From NCBI GenBank assembly GCA_910587715.1, contig CAJUMV010000014.1, forward strand, positions 1-64,000: a DNA stretch of 64,000 nt, read 5' to 3'. The translations under genes and the position numbers were made by a program. This stretch comes from an uncultured Lachnospiraceae bacterium (lineage in GTDB: Bacteria; Bacillota; Clostridia; Lachnospirales; Lachnospiraceae). The notes beneath the pieces were generated by a model. That model was not told where the DNA came from. It ran no database searches and saw nothing but the letters and a program-made list of their open reading frames with translations. This document shows, piece by piece, positions 8,287-16,062 of the stretch; the first letter of the stretch is position 1; each line of letters starts with the position of its first letter.

Positions 8287-8478
8287 ATGGATATTGCAGG
8301 ATTATCTATGGCTATGTCCAGCGCCAAAACAAATGACGCCTACGGCGTAGCAATGCTCGCCAAATCCTTAGATCAGGCTGAAACCACCGGAAGCCAGGTT
8401 GTCGGCATGATGGATGCGGCGGCGATGGAACTGTCCGTCAATCCCCATATCGGCGGAAACTTTGATATGACAGTCTAA
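8287..8478 (+). CDS. yjfB: YjfB-like small protein (putative motility-associated family)
   Basis: A 63-residue protein starting MDIAGLSMAMSSAK, matching the YjfB family pattern (MDI...LSxxMs, a central hydrophilic helix with the LAKSLDQ segment, and a short C-terminal region NPHIGGNFDMTV). The family is annotated as putative motility protein because of co-occurrence with flagellar genes, but no flagellar gene is in the window. I use the ATG at 8287 rather than the TTG at 8275 because the family starts with MDI. The gene stands alone on the plus strand and ends in a strong terminator at 8484-8514. Confidence 0.75.
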   Translation: MDIAGLSMAMSSAKTNDAYGVAMLAKSLDQAETTGSQVVGMMDAAAMELSVNPHIGGNFDMTV

Positions 8479-8483
8479 GCGAA

Positions 8484-8514
8484 AAATAACGGCTTAAACA
8501 GCCGTTATTTTTTT
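8484..8514 (+). terminator. Intrinsic terminator of the yjfB-like gene
   Basis: A perfect 10-bp stem (8484-8493 with 8501-8510, centred on AACGGC/GCCGTT) with a 7-base loop and a run of T residues to 8514. The A-rich left side would also serve the opposite strand, where the CPBP gene ends at 8645. Confidence 0.9.
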
Positions 8515-8636
8515 GCGCACATAAGCAGAGTCATAAAGCGTTACAGACAGGATGCATGTATGCGAGACTGGCTGTGACGCTTTATGACGAGCAACGCGAA
8601 CGAGAAACGCGAAGCGTTTCGAGTCTGCTTATGCGC
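8515..8636. repeat. 122-bp inverted-repeat element able to fold into a three-way junction
   Basis: An outer stem pairs 8515-8529 with 8624-8636 (13 bp with a 2-base bulge). Inside it, 8530-8546 pairs with 8572-8588 (17 bp, one G-U), and 8604-8610 pairs with 8614-8620 around a GAA triloop. The element starts directly after the yjfB terminator and ends 8 bases before the CPBP gene stop. It has no coding frame. It may be a non-autonomous mobile element of the MITE or REP type or a structured RNA. Confidence 0.6.
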
Positions 8637-8644
8637 CACCCACA

Positions 8645-9709
8645 TTATGCGCCGCTAAGCAATATCAACTCCAGACTCATATACCCCAGACAGAGAACCA
8701 CCGCTATAATCAAGGGCACGCTCAGCAAATACTCCGGCTGCGGCGGCATACCCGCACGCACGCTTCTCCCAAACAATGCCCGGAACATATCCTGCCGCCC
8801 CTCATTCTTCGCAATCCACGCAATCACACAACCCGCAATAGGCGTCGTAACGGCAGCAATCACCAGATAGACGGAAAGCGCCGCCAGAAGGTCCTGCGTT
8901 GACATCCTCGCCGCCGTCTCATTCGCCTCCTGCCCGTATATACTGTTTAGAATCCCTTCCGACGCATACATCAGCACGACTTGGCAGGAATTGAAGAACA
9001 TATGGCAGAAAACAGAAGCCCACAGGCTCCCCGCCGCTTCCACCAGCAGCACCAGAAAAATGCCGATTGCAAAGGCGTAAACCGCCTGATTAAAATTCAT
9101 ATGCATCAGTCCGAAGAGCAGCGACGACAATAGTATTGCAGAAATGCCATTATTCCGGAGCGTTTTGTAACGCATGCTATTTAACCATTCCCCGCTTCTT
9201 CTGTAGCTTCTGTATATCACGCCCCGAAATACAAATTCCTCACAAAACGGTCCGAATATCCCAATCATAAAAAGCATTGCCGGGAAGGGCGTGCTTACAA
9301 TATCCCCTTCCATAGCCGCTACCGCGTTGTCCGTAAAAAACATAGTCAATACATTGAGCACCGTGACAAGCGGCATAATTAAAAAGGTACACAGAGCAAT
9401 CATCAGAAGGGTGGAGATTTTCACCTTGTGAAATCCCGCCGCCTCGAAAGGCTTTGGAGCGGGCGGCATCGGCATCTGCGGCATACCCGGCGCGGGCGGC
9501 ATCGGCATTTGCAGCACGGGCTGCCGCTCCCTGCACTCAAACATCAGCAGGAAAATAATCGTCGGCATGATCAATATTCCCTGACTCAACAGGAAATTCA
9601 GTATAATGCTGTCTGGCAGAAGCGCTCCAAAAAAAATTAAAAACGCCACCACCCCGAAATGCACCAATATAATAACCAAAAATAACCAATTCGCTCTTTT
9701 ACTCGTCAT
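8645..9709 (-). CDS. CPBP family intramembrane metalloprotease
   Basis: A 354-residue multi-pass membrane protein. The CPBP (CAAX protease/bacteriocin-processing) motifs are visible: EEFVFRGVIYR at about 162-172 with the paired Glu and Arg, and the His motif FGLMHMNFNQAVYA about 40 residues later. Seven or eight hydrophobic segments are present. Odd: a Met/Pro/Ala repeat (MPMPPAP occurs twice, about 72-90) forms a loop between the second and third membrane segments. The ATG overlaps the end of the CvfB-like gene by 11 bases. Family members process prenylated proteins, bacteriocins or anchor signalling; the substrate here is unknown. Confidence 0.9.
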   Translation of the reverse strand: MTSKRANWLFLVIILVHFGVVAFLIFFGALLPDSIILNFLLSQGILIMPTIIFLLMFECRERQPVLQMPMPPAPGMPQMPMPPAPKPFEAAGFHKVKISTLLMIALCTFLIMPLVTVLNVLTMFFTDNAVAAMEGDIVSTPFPAMLFMIGIFGPFCEEFVFRGVIYRSYRRSGEWLNSMRYKTLRNNGISAILLSSLLFGLMHMNFNQAVYAFAIGIFLVLLVEAAGSLWASVFCHMFFNSCQVVLMYASEGILNSIYGQEANETAARMSTQDLLAALSVYLVIAAVTTPIAGCVIAWIAKNEGRQDMFRALFGRSVRAGMPPQPEYLLSVPLIIAVVLCLGYMSLELILLSGA

Positions 9710-10538
9710 TACGCCTTATCGCTTTCTCTGTTATCGTAATTTTTCCCGCTTTTAACAGGCTGCCCACCGCCCGTTTAAATTCATTCTTGCTCATCTGCAT
9801 TTCCCTACGGATTACCTCGGGCGACGCCTTATCGTTAAAAGGCAACACGCCGTCAAAGCTGTCAATCACCTGCAGCACCTTCTCCGCATCCCCCGCAATC
9901 TGCAGGTACGCTTTTTCACGAATGCTCAAATCCAGCTTTCCGTCCTCCTTGACTGCCGTGACGCGGGCATTTACGGTGTCCCCTATCGCTACATTTCCGT
10001 ACAGCTCCCGTTTCGGTATCAGTCCCGAATACCTATCGTCCACCGCTACAAACGCGCCGAAATTCGGGCTGATTTCATAGACGGTACCGCTGACGCGGTC
10101 ATCTTTTTTATAACTGCTGTTATTTTTTAAATAAGGGTACACATTCATGGTAGCGCAAAGCCTGTTCGACTTATCAATATAAAGTGCGGCAAGGCATTCC
10201 TCCCCGGCGGACACTCTTCTTGTCTGCTCCTTAAAGGGCAGAAACAGCTCCTTTTCCAGCCCCCAATCGAGAAAGGCGCCGATTTTTCCCACCTGCGCCA
10301 CCCGCAGTCTCGCCACCTGGTGCAGCGTGAGTTTCGGCATGTTGGTAGTGGCAATCAGCCTGTCCTTGGAGTCACGGTATACAAAAACCTCAGCTTCATC
10401 GCCGTTTGCCGCGCCCTCCGGCACCTGCTTTTTCGGCAGAAGGACTCTTTCCTCCGTATTTGCCCCATCATACAGATATACGCCGAACTCTACCTGCTTT
10501 ATTATTTTTAAGGTCTGTATTTCACCCAGTTGAATCAT
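9699..10538 (-). CDS. cvfB: CvfB-like S1 domain RNA-binding protein
   Basis: A 279-residue cytoplasmic protein made of tandem S1-type beta-barrels and a C-terminal winged-helix. S1 features include GAFLDWGLEKELFLPFKEQ (second domain) and SPNFGAFVAVDDRYSGLIPK (third domain); the C-terminus (MSKNEFKRAVGSLLKAGKI) fits a winged helix. This is the layout of CvfB/YitL, RNA-binding proteins that affect expression of virulence and other genes in Firmicutes. I place the start at the ATG at 10538 (MIQLGEIQTL), as GGAG lies 6 bases upstream and the family starts this way; a longer start at 10550 is less likely. Confidence 0.85.
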   Translation of the reverse strand: MIQLGEIQTLKIIKQVEFGVYLYDGANTEERVLLPKKQVPEGAANGDEAEVFVYRDSKDRLIATTNMPKLTLHQVARLRVAQVGKIGAFLDWGLEKELFLPFKEQTRRVSAGEECLAALYIDKSNRLCATMNVYPYLKNNSSYKKDDRVSGTVYEISPNFGAFVAVDDRYSGLIPKRELYGNVAIGDTVNARVTAVKEDGKLDLSIREKAYLQIAGDAEKVLQVIDSFDGVLPFNDKASPEVIRREMQMSKNEFKRAVGSLLKAGKITITEKAIRRNDE

Positions 10539-10565
10539 TTTTCTCTCCATTTCCTCTGTATACGC

Positions 10566-11351
10566 TCAGCACGCGCCATTCGCATGACCGTCAAGCTCGT
10601 GCAAGCACGGCTTGCCTGCCATACGAATATCTGGCTGAGCTGGTGAACTAAACTCCACAACGCAGTAGGGGCTGCCGTCCGCCCCGTTCAGGGAAACCGT
10701 GTACAATTTCCCGTCCGCCCCCGCCGCCATCACAGGACAAATCTCATCTCCCAGCAGCGCCTGACTCTTATACTCCACGCGAAGCTGCCCGATTTTGAAT
10801 CCACCGGGAATGCAGTCCATCGCCATGCGCACATACTGTCCGTTGTTGACATGATGATTGGTGTCCAGGTGATGCGGTTTGACCGTGAATGTCTCCATTG
10901 GCTGTCCGTCCGCAGGCACCGCAATCTTTCTGGGCGCATACTCCATCGGATATTTCTCCTCCGGCACATATCCCGCCAGCATATCCTCATTCGGCTTTAC
11001 CGGACGCATTTTCTCCCTGTCCATCAGCGTCCAGATTGAATTTGCCCATGCAAGCGCCTCTCCCTCTTTCGTCTGCATCAGGAAATTACGAAATCCCATA
11101 AAGCCGCGAAATTCATAAGGCGCTGTACCGGTCACAATCCGCTCTCCGTACTTCGGATACCGCACAATGCATATCTGCCACGCGGACAAAAGCCATACCT
11201 GCCTGATTTTATCCATATAGGAAAGCCCCAGTCCGATATCTTCGGAGTGGAAGGTAGAGCAGTCCTGAAAATAGTCCAGCAATGACTGCAGGCTTAAACA
11301 ACCGTCCTCCCCCACCTCACTGTACCGTACTCTTCCGTCAAATGTATACAT
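10566..11351 (-). CDS. Acyl-ACP thioesterase
   Basis: A 261-residue double hot-dog protein of the bacterial FatA/FatB-like acyl-ACP thioesterase family, which releases free fatty acids from acyl carrier protein. The N-terminal half contains the typical FQDCSTFHSEDIGLG segment and the C-terminal hot-dog has HHLDTNHHVNNGQYVRMA with the catalytic Asp/Asn/His region. Length fits the family (about 240-270). It is 38 bases after hydF and upstream of cvfB on the same strand, so it is probably in the hyd transcript. No fatty acid synthesis genes are nearby. Confidence 0.9.
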   Translation of the reverse strand: MYTFDGRVRYSEVGEDGCLSLQSLLDYFQDCSTFHSEDIGLGLSYMDKIRQVWLLSAWQICIVRYPKYGERIVTGTAPYEFRGFMGFRNFLMQTKEGEALAWANSIWTLMDREKMRPVKPNEDMLAGYVPEEKYPMEYAPRKIAVPADGQPMETFTVKPHHLDTNHHVNNGQYVRMAMDCIPGGFKIGQLRVEYKSQALLGDEICPVMAAGADGKLYTVSLNGADGSPYCVVEFSSPAQPDIRMAGKPCLHELDGHANGAC

Positions 11352-11389
11352 GGTAATCCGCCCTCTCTATACCACATTGTTTTCCGTCT

Positions 11390-12664
11390 TTACAACGTTT
11401 CCGCCACCGGCGCAACGCTCCTTGCCAGAATCCCCTTCATCTGCGCAATGGCAATGCCGTAGTTCGTGACCGGCACGCCCTGCCTTTTTGCAAAGCGCAT
11501 CCGCCGCAGCACTTCCCGCTCATTTAACATGCATCCCCCGCAGTGAATCACCAGCGCATATGGCGTCAAATCCTCGGGAAAACCCGTGCCCGAAGCGGTT
11601 TCTATGACAAGGTTCTGTCCTGTATATTTTTTCAAGAAACGGGGTATTTTCACCGTCCCAATATCGTCACACTGTCTATGGTGCGTACAGCCCTCCGCAA
11701 TCAGCACGCGGTCACCGCTTCTTAAGCTGTCTATCGCTTTCACGCCTTCCGCCGCAATTTTTAAAAAGCCTTTATAGCGCGCCATCAAAATAGAAAAGGA
11801 GGTAAGCGGAATATCCTCCGGCACAATCGCCGCCACTTCCTCAAACGCCTGACTGTCCGTAATGACAAGCGCCGGCTTCTCTGAAAGTTTGTGAAGCGCT
11901 TCCGCAAGCTCCTTCTCCCGCACCACCACGGGAACCGCCCCCGCCTCCAAAAGGTCCCGTATCGTCTGCTGCTGGGGAAGAATCAGCCTGCCCTTGGGCG
12001 CCGCCGAATCAATGGGAACTACCAGCACTACGATATCCATAGGCTTCACCAAATCTCCTACAAGGCGGCGCTCCTCTTTATCGGGACACATTGCCGCCAG
12101 CCTTTCTTTCAGTTCGTGGACGCCTGCGCCTGTTTTTGCACTCACATATATAACATCCGCTATTCTATTTTCGTCCTGCCCGGCATCCGACTCTCCCGTC
12201 ATTGGCTCCCCGGCCACTCGCAAATCCGCGCTTTCGCGCTCTACGTCCGATTGCATCGGACATTTGCTCGTTATATCGGACTTAGTGTGCACAATAATAA
12301 ACGGTATCTCCCGCTCCTTGAACAGTGCAAGCAGCTCCTCGTCGCACGCCGCCATGCCCTCCGCGGCATCCACCACCAGCACCGCGATATCCGTCTTTTC
12401 GAGCACCTGTTTTGTCTTTTTGACGCGCTGTTCCCCGAGCGACCCCTCGTCGTCGAAGCCGGGGGTGTCAATCAGCATGACGGGACCCAGCGGCAAAAGC
12501 TCCATTGCCTTATATACTGGATCGGTGGTCGTTCCCCGAACCTCCGACACCACGGAAAGCTCTTGCCCCGTCACCGCGTTAAGCAGGCTGGACTTGCCCG
12601 CATTGCGCCTTCCGAAAAAGCCGATATGTACCCGCTCCCCCGCGGGGGTGTTGTTCATACCCAT
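11390..12664 (-). CDS. hydF: [FeFe]-hydrogenase H-cluster maturation GTPase HydF
   Basis: A 424-residue protein with an N-terminal GTPase domain (P-loop GRRNAGKS at about 18-25; RGTTTDP switch region; DTPGFDD at about 65) and a C-terminal metal-cluster domain with the Cys/His ligands of HydF (EGCTHHRQCDDIG and VIHCGGCMLN). HydF is the scaffold on which the 2Fe subcluster is assembled before delivery to hydrogenase. I take the ATG at 12664 (MGMNNTP), because a longer frame to 12778 would overlap hydG and lacks homologous sequence. hydE, hydG and hydF lie in a row; the hydrogenase itself is not in the window. Confidence 0.95.
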   Translation of the reverse strand: MGMNNTPAGERVHIGFFGRRNAGKSSLLNAVTGQELSVVSEVRGTTTDPVYKAMELLPLGPVMLIDTPGFDDEGSLGEQRVKKTKQVLEKTDIAVLVVDAAEGMAACDEELLALFKEREIPFIIVHTKSDITSKCPMQSDVERESADLRVAGEPMTGESDAGQDENRIADVIYVSAKTGAGVHELKERLAAMCPDKEERRLVGDLVKPMDIVVLVVPIDSAAPKGRLILPQQQTIRDLLEAGAVPVVVREKELAEALHKLSEKPALVITDSQAFEEVAAIVPEDIPLTSFSILMARYKGFLKIAAEGVKAIDSLRSGDRVLIAEGCTHHRQCDDIGTVKIPRFLKKYTGQNLVIETASGTGFPEDLTPYALVIHCGGCMLNEREVLRRMRFAKRQGVPVTNYGIAIAQMKGILARSVAPVAETL

Positions 12665-12689
12665 ATACTTGCGCTGTCCTTTCTGTATG

Positions 12690-14129
12690 CTAAAAGCGGA
12701 AGTCTCTGATTCCTTCCTCAATCTTCCGCAGGTGGTCCTTCGCAATCTCCCGCACCTGCTCCTTGGGGATATTAGCAAGCTCCGCCTGTATCAATGCTTC
12801 GCCGATGGCTTTCGTCTCCTCGGACGCGTAGTCACACAGGTATTCCTTCAACGTCATCAGCGCATTGGGATGACAGCAGTTCTGTATCTGCCCTGTCTTG
12901 CACAGACTCATAAAACGGTCGCCCGTCCTGCCCTCGCGGTAACACGCCGTACAGAAGGACGGAATATAGCCAAGCTCCATCAGCCACTTAACGACTTCGT
13001 CTAACGTCCTTTGGTCGGACACGTCGAACTGCTCTGTTTCGGTAGGGCGTTCCTCCTCCGTATAACCGCCCACGGATGTCCGGGACGCCCCGGAAATCTG
13101 GGACACACCCAGACGAATCACCTTCTCCCGCACCGCCTGACTCTCCCTTGTGGAGATGATCATGCCCGTATAGGGAACCGCAATGCGAATCAGGGCGCAG
13201 AGCTTTGCAAAAATCTCATCATCAATGCCGTTGTCAAACGCCGAGGGGTCAATATCGTCGGCATGTTTAATCCGCGGCACACTGATGGTATGGGGACCCA
13301 CCCCGTGTACGGCTTCCAAATGCTCCGCGTGCATGAGCAGCCCTGCAAACTCGTATTTGTACAGCTCCAGACCGAAGAGCACGCCAAGCCCCACATCATC
13401 AATGCCGCCGTCCATCGCGCGGTCCATCGCTTCGGTATGATAGTTGTAATCATGCTTTGGTCCGGTGGGATGCAGCTTTAAGTAACTCTCCTTATGGTAA
13501 GTCTCCTGAAAAAGAATATAAGTGCCGATGCCCGCCTCTTTGAGCATACGGTACTCCTCCACCGTGGTCGCCGCAATATTCACGTTGACGCGGCGGATGG
13601 CGCCATTTTTATGATTGATGGAATAAATCGTCTTGATACATTCCAAAATATATTCGATCGGGTTGTTAACCGGGTCTTCTCCCGCTTCAATCGCCAGACG
13701 CTTGTGCCCCATATCCTGCAGGGCGATCACTTCCTGTTTTACTTCCTCCTGCGTCAGCTTTTTTCGCGGAATATTTTTATTCTTCATATGATACGGACAG
13801 TAAACACAGCCGTTCACACAGTAGTTCGACAGATACAGGGGTGCGAACATCACGATGCGGTTGCCGTAGTAAGCGAGCTTAATCTCCTCCGCCAGCGCAT
13901 ATATCTTTTCAAGAATCTCCTTGTCCTCACAGGCGAGAAGCACCGACGCCTCCCGGTGGGAAAGACCGGCGCAGACCGTGGAATTTCCCTCTTTTCTCGG
14001 TCTCGCCTTGTCCAGAATTTCGTTGATAAGAGCCTTGTTGTCCTTGTTGTCCTCCGCATATTTCAGCGTTTCGAGGATTTCCTCATGATTGATAAAATCG
14101 TCTGCACATAATGATTTCGGATCGTACAT
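12690..14129 (-). CDS. hydG: [FeFe]-hydrogenase maturation radical SAM tyrosine lyase HydG
   Basis: A 479-residue radical SAM enzyme that splits tyrosine to give the CO and CN ligands of the H-cluster. The radical SAM motif CVNGCVYC gives Cys104, Cys108 and Cys111, with a Tyr preceding the last Cys. The C-terminal auxiliary cluster domain has CTACYREGRTGDRF followed by the CKTGQIQNCC segment, typical of HydG and the related ThiH. A GAAGG ribosome site precedes the ATG at 14129. It is 25 bases upstream of hydF and 32 bases downstream of hydE. Confidence 0.96.
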   Translation of the reverse strand: MYDPKSLCADDFINHEEILETLKYAEDNKDNKALINEILDKARPRKEGNSTVCAGLSHREASVLLACEDKEILEKIYALAEEIKLAYYGNRIVMFAPLYLSNYCVNGCVYCPYHMKNKNIPRKKLTQEEVKQEVIALQDMGHKRLAIEAGEDPVNNPIEYILECIKTIYSINHKNGAIRRVNVNIAATTVEEYRMLKEAGIGTYILFQETYHKESYLKLHPTGPKHDYNYHTEAMDRAMDGGIDDVGLGVLFGLELYKYEFAGLLMHAEHLEAVHGVGPHTISVPRIKHADDIDPSAFDNGIDDEIFAKLCALIRIAVPYTGMIISTRESQAVREKVIRLGVSQISGASRTSVGGYTEEERPTETEQFDVSDQRTLDEVVKWLMELGYIPSFCTACYREGRTGDRFMSLCKTGQIQNCCHPNALMTLKEYLCDYASEETKAIGEALIQAELANIPKEQVREIAKDHLRKIEEGIRDFRF

Positions 14130-14161
14130 TTTATTTTACCTTCTTTCTGCTGTATTATAAA

Positions 14162-15190
14162 TTACACTGCGTCCCCTCTGCTCTCCACCACACGGTAGCC
14201 CGCCAGAGCCACACTCTCTTTCAGCGCCGCCAGCCCTTCCGCCGCTTCCTGCCCGGTACACGCCTTATTGTCATAAAGACTGTACTGCCCGCGCACTGCC
14301 ATGGGAGACAGGTTCGGCATCACCACGTTGGCACCGGCTTTCAAACCGAGCTCCCGCCCCTGCGGATGGATGGTGCCAAGCGCCGTAGTCGCGGGAATCA
14401 GCGCCTTTGGCAATGTCAGTCTGGTGAGCGCCACCATAGTCAAAGTGCGCTCTAAGCTGCCCGCAGGCTCCCCCGCAAAAGGCGTATCATGATGGGGGAT
14501 AAAGGGTCCGATTCCCACCATGTGAGGCTGAACCTCCTGTAAAAACCGCATATCCGTAATCAACTCTTCCGTTTTCTGGAAGGGAGAACCTACCATAAAG
14601 CCCGCCCCGGTCTGATAACCAATCTGCTTTAAATCTCGCAGACATTCCATACGGCGCTGATGAGACTGTTCCGGCGGGTGCAACTTTTCGTAATGAGAGC
14701 GGGACGCCGTCTCATGCCGTAATAAATACCGGTCGGCTCCCGCCTGATACCAGATTTCATAATCCCTTCGCGGTCGTTCCCCCAAAGAAAGCGTCACCGC
14801 GCAGTCCGGATATTTTTCTTTGATAGCGGAAACCAGCTCCGCCACGCGCTCCGTGGTATGGTAAGCATCCTCCCCGCCCTGCAGCACAAAAGTGCGAAAG
14901 CCCAGCTCATAACCCTGCTTACAGCAGGCGAAAATTTCCTCCTCCGCAAGCCTGTAACGCGATACATCCGCATTGCTCCGGCGGATGCCGCAGTAGAGAC
15001 AGTCGTTTCTGCAATAATTTGAAATCTCTATCAGCCCTCTGATATAGACATCCGTCTCGTAGTACCGCCGACGTACCTCGTCAGCTCTATAAAATAACAG
15101 TTGTTTGTCATAATAGCCTTCGATTAAAAACCGCCACTCGTCGTCGAAAAGTTCTTCTCCTGCGGCAAGGCGGTCTGTCAGGTCTGTCAT
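14162..15190 (-). CDS. hydE: [FeFe]-hydrogenase maturation radical SAM protein HydE
   Basis: A 342-residue radical SAM protein. The cluster motif CRNDCLYC gives Cys60, Cys64 and Cys67, in the BioB-like arrangement of HydE, followed by the SAM-binding region (FVLQGGED) and a TIM-barrel. HydE acts with HydG and HydF to build the 2Fe unit of [FeFe] hydrogenase. I use the ATG at 15190, since GGAG lies 7 bases upstream; a GTG six bases earlier would sit on that ribosome site. It is the first gene of the hyd operon; I see no convincing promoter in 15191-15270. Confidence 0.95.
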   Translation of the reverse strand: MTDLTDRLAAGEELFDDEWRFLIEGYYDKQLLFYRADEVRRRYYETDVYIRGLIEISNYCRNDCLYCGIRRSNADVSRYRLAEEEIFACCKQGYELGFRTFVLQGGEDAYHTTERVAELVSAIKEKYPDCAVTLSLGERPRRDYEIWYQAGADRYLLRHETASRSHYEKLHPPEQSHQRRMECLRDLKQIGYQTGAGFMVGSPFQKTEELITDMRFLQEVQPHMVGIGPFIPHHDTPFAGEPAGSLERTLTMVALTRLTLPKALIPATTALGTIHPQGRELGLKAGANVVMPNLSPMAVRGQYSLYDNKACTGQEAAEGLAALKESVALAGYRVVESRGDAV

Positions 15191-15270
15191 ATGCACTCTC
15201 CGATGGGGTCGCCCTAGATGTCTGCCCTATTCACTATCCGCGCCAATCATTTCCAAAAAGGCTTTTGGCT

Positions 15271-15609
15271 CTATAGCGGTAATTCCGGAATTAAAAAGTC
15301 AGACAAATTTCTTGTTATGATATATTCTGCTCCAATTTCCATTGCACATTCCATCTGTAAACAGTCTTCTAAATCTACAAAACCATCATTGTCCAATGCC
15401 GCAATTATTTTACTCCGATCTATTCCAGATATTTCAAATATTCCGCAAAGAGCTGTCAAAATTTCTTTTCTCTGTACAACAGAAAAATCCTTTCTCAAAA
15501 TGTAAAATAAATTAGATACTGTATGCGCCGCAATATACCCCGTTAACTGTTTTTTATTGCACAAATCGATAATCTTTATCGCCTCTTTCGCATACGGCTC
15601 CCTTTTCAT
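15271..15609 (-). pseudogene. PIN-domain toxin, N-terminally truncated
   Basis: The frame encodes KREPYAKEAIKIIDLC onward to the usual PIN-domain C-terminus (DLEDCLQMECAMEIGAEYII followed by TRNLSDF). A complete PIN toxin begins with about 12 more residues including the first catalytic Asp (typically LLDTNIVLD). Those are missing: upstream of Lys the DNA is instead the middle of an antitoxin gene in another frame. The C-terminal acidic residues are kept, but the active site cannot be complete. An ATG at 15609 with GAGG upstream could still start a 112-residue fragment, and the open frame extends artificially to 15666. Best read as a dead ribonuclease. Confidence 0.7.
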
Positions 15610-15730
15610 CCCGTATTTCCTCACTCCGTGAAAATGCCTCAAGATTCTGGAGTATATTAAAAACATAAATCAGCTTTTCATCAGACAGGTTTTCCAGTAG
15701 TTGTAAGGTTTTTGCCCTAATCTGTGTCAT
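15554..15730 (-). pseudogene. PIN-toxin antitoxin gene, truncated and fused out of frame into the toxin
   Basis: From ATG at 15730 (GGAGG 9 bases upstream) a 58-codon frame gives MTQIRAKTLQLLENLSDEKL and continues YVFNILQNLEAFSR, which resembles the N-terminal half of small antitoxins paired with PIN toxins. After about residue 45 the frame enters PIN-gene DNA in the wrong register and stops at 15554. A single deletion removing the antitoxin 3' half and the first codons of the toxin explains both broken genes. The promoter at 15773-15801 is intact, so a fragment may still be made. Confidence 0.6.
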
Positions 15731-15772
15731 GTCGCACCACCTCCATGTCCTTCATTATTCCGCTTTTCTTCC

Positions 15773-15801
15773 ATTATACACAGTTTTTACGCCAAATACA
15801 A
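15773..15801 (-). promoter_or_regulatory. Promoter of the decayed toxin-antitoxin pair
   Basis: Minus-strand -35 TTGTAT (15796-15801), 17-base spacer and consensus -10 TATAAT (15773-15778). It reads into the antitoxin remnant at 15730. Confidence 0.65.
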
Positions 15802-15869
15802 TTAAAACGCAGGCTATGCCCTGTACCTTTCCTCTATAATAACCCGCCTCATCCTTCATTTTCGGATAG

Positions 15870-15903
15870 CAAAAACCCCGATGAATCATCCTCACCGGGG
15901 TTT
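15870..15903 (-). terminator. Terminator downstream of tRNA-Gln
   Basis: An 8-bp stem (15896-15903 with 15873-15880; AAACCCCG/CGGGGTTT) with a run of T on the minus strand, 4 bases after the tRNA 3' end. Confidence 0.8.
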
Positions 15904-15907
15904 CAAG

Positions 15908-15979
15908 CTGGGCTACAAGGATTCGAACCTTGAAATGACGGAGTCAGAGTCCGTTGCCTTACCGTTTGGCGATAGCCCA
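15908..15979 (-). tRNA. tRNA-Gln (anticodon CUG)
   Basis: The minus strand gives a 72-base cloverleaf starting TGGGCTATCGCC, with acceptor stem TGGGCTA/TAGCCCA, D arm, anticodon stem ACGGA/TCCGT with loop CTCTGAC (anticodon CTG), and T arm with GGTTCGAATCC. The discriminator base is G and CCA is not encoded. It has its own promoter at 15993-16021 and a terminator. It lies directly downstream of the glutamine synthetase gene. Confidence 0.93.
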
Positions 15980-15992
15980 TTGACAATTAACG

Positions 15993-16021
15993 ATTATAGC
16001 GGAAAAAGGGACGTTTGGCAA
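15993..16021 (-). promoter_or_regulatory. Promoter of tRNA-Gln
   Basis: Minus-strand -35 TTGCCA (16016-16021), a 17-base spacer and consensus -10 TATAAT (15993-15998), 14 bases before the tRNA 5' end. It lies in the 41 bases after the glnN gene. Confidence 0.85.
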
Positions 16022-16062
16022 GCCCCTTTTTCCACTTTTTTTAAAATTTTTTCAATTTTCCA

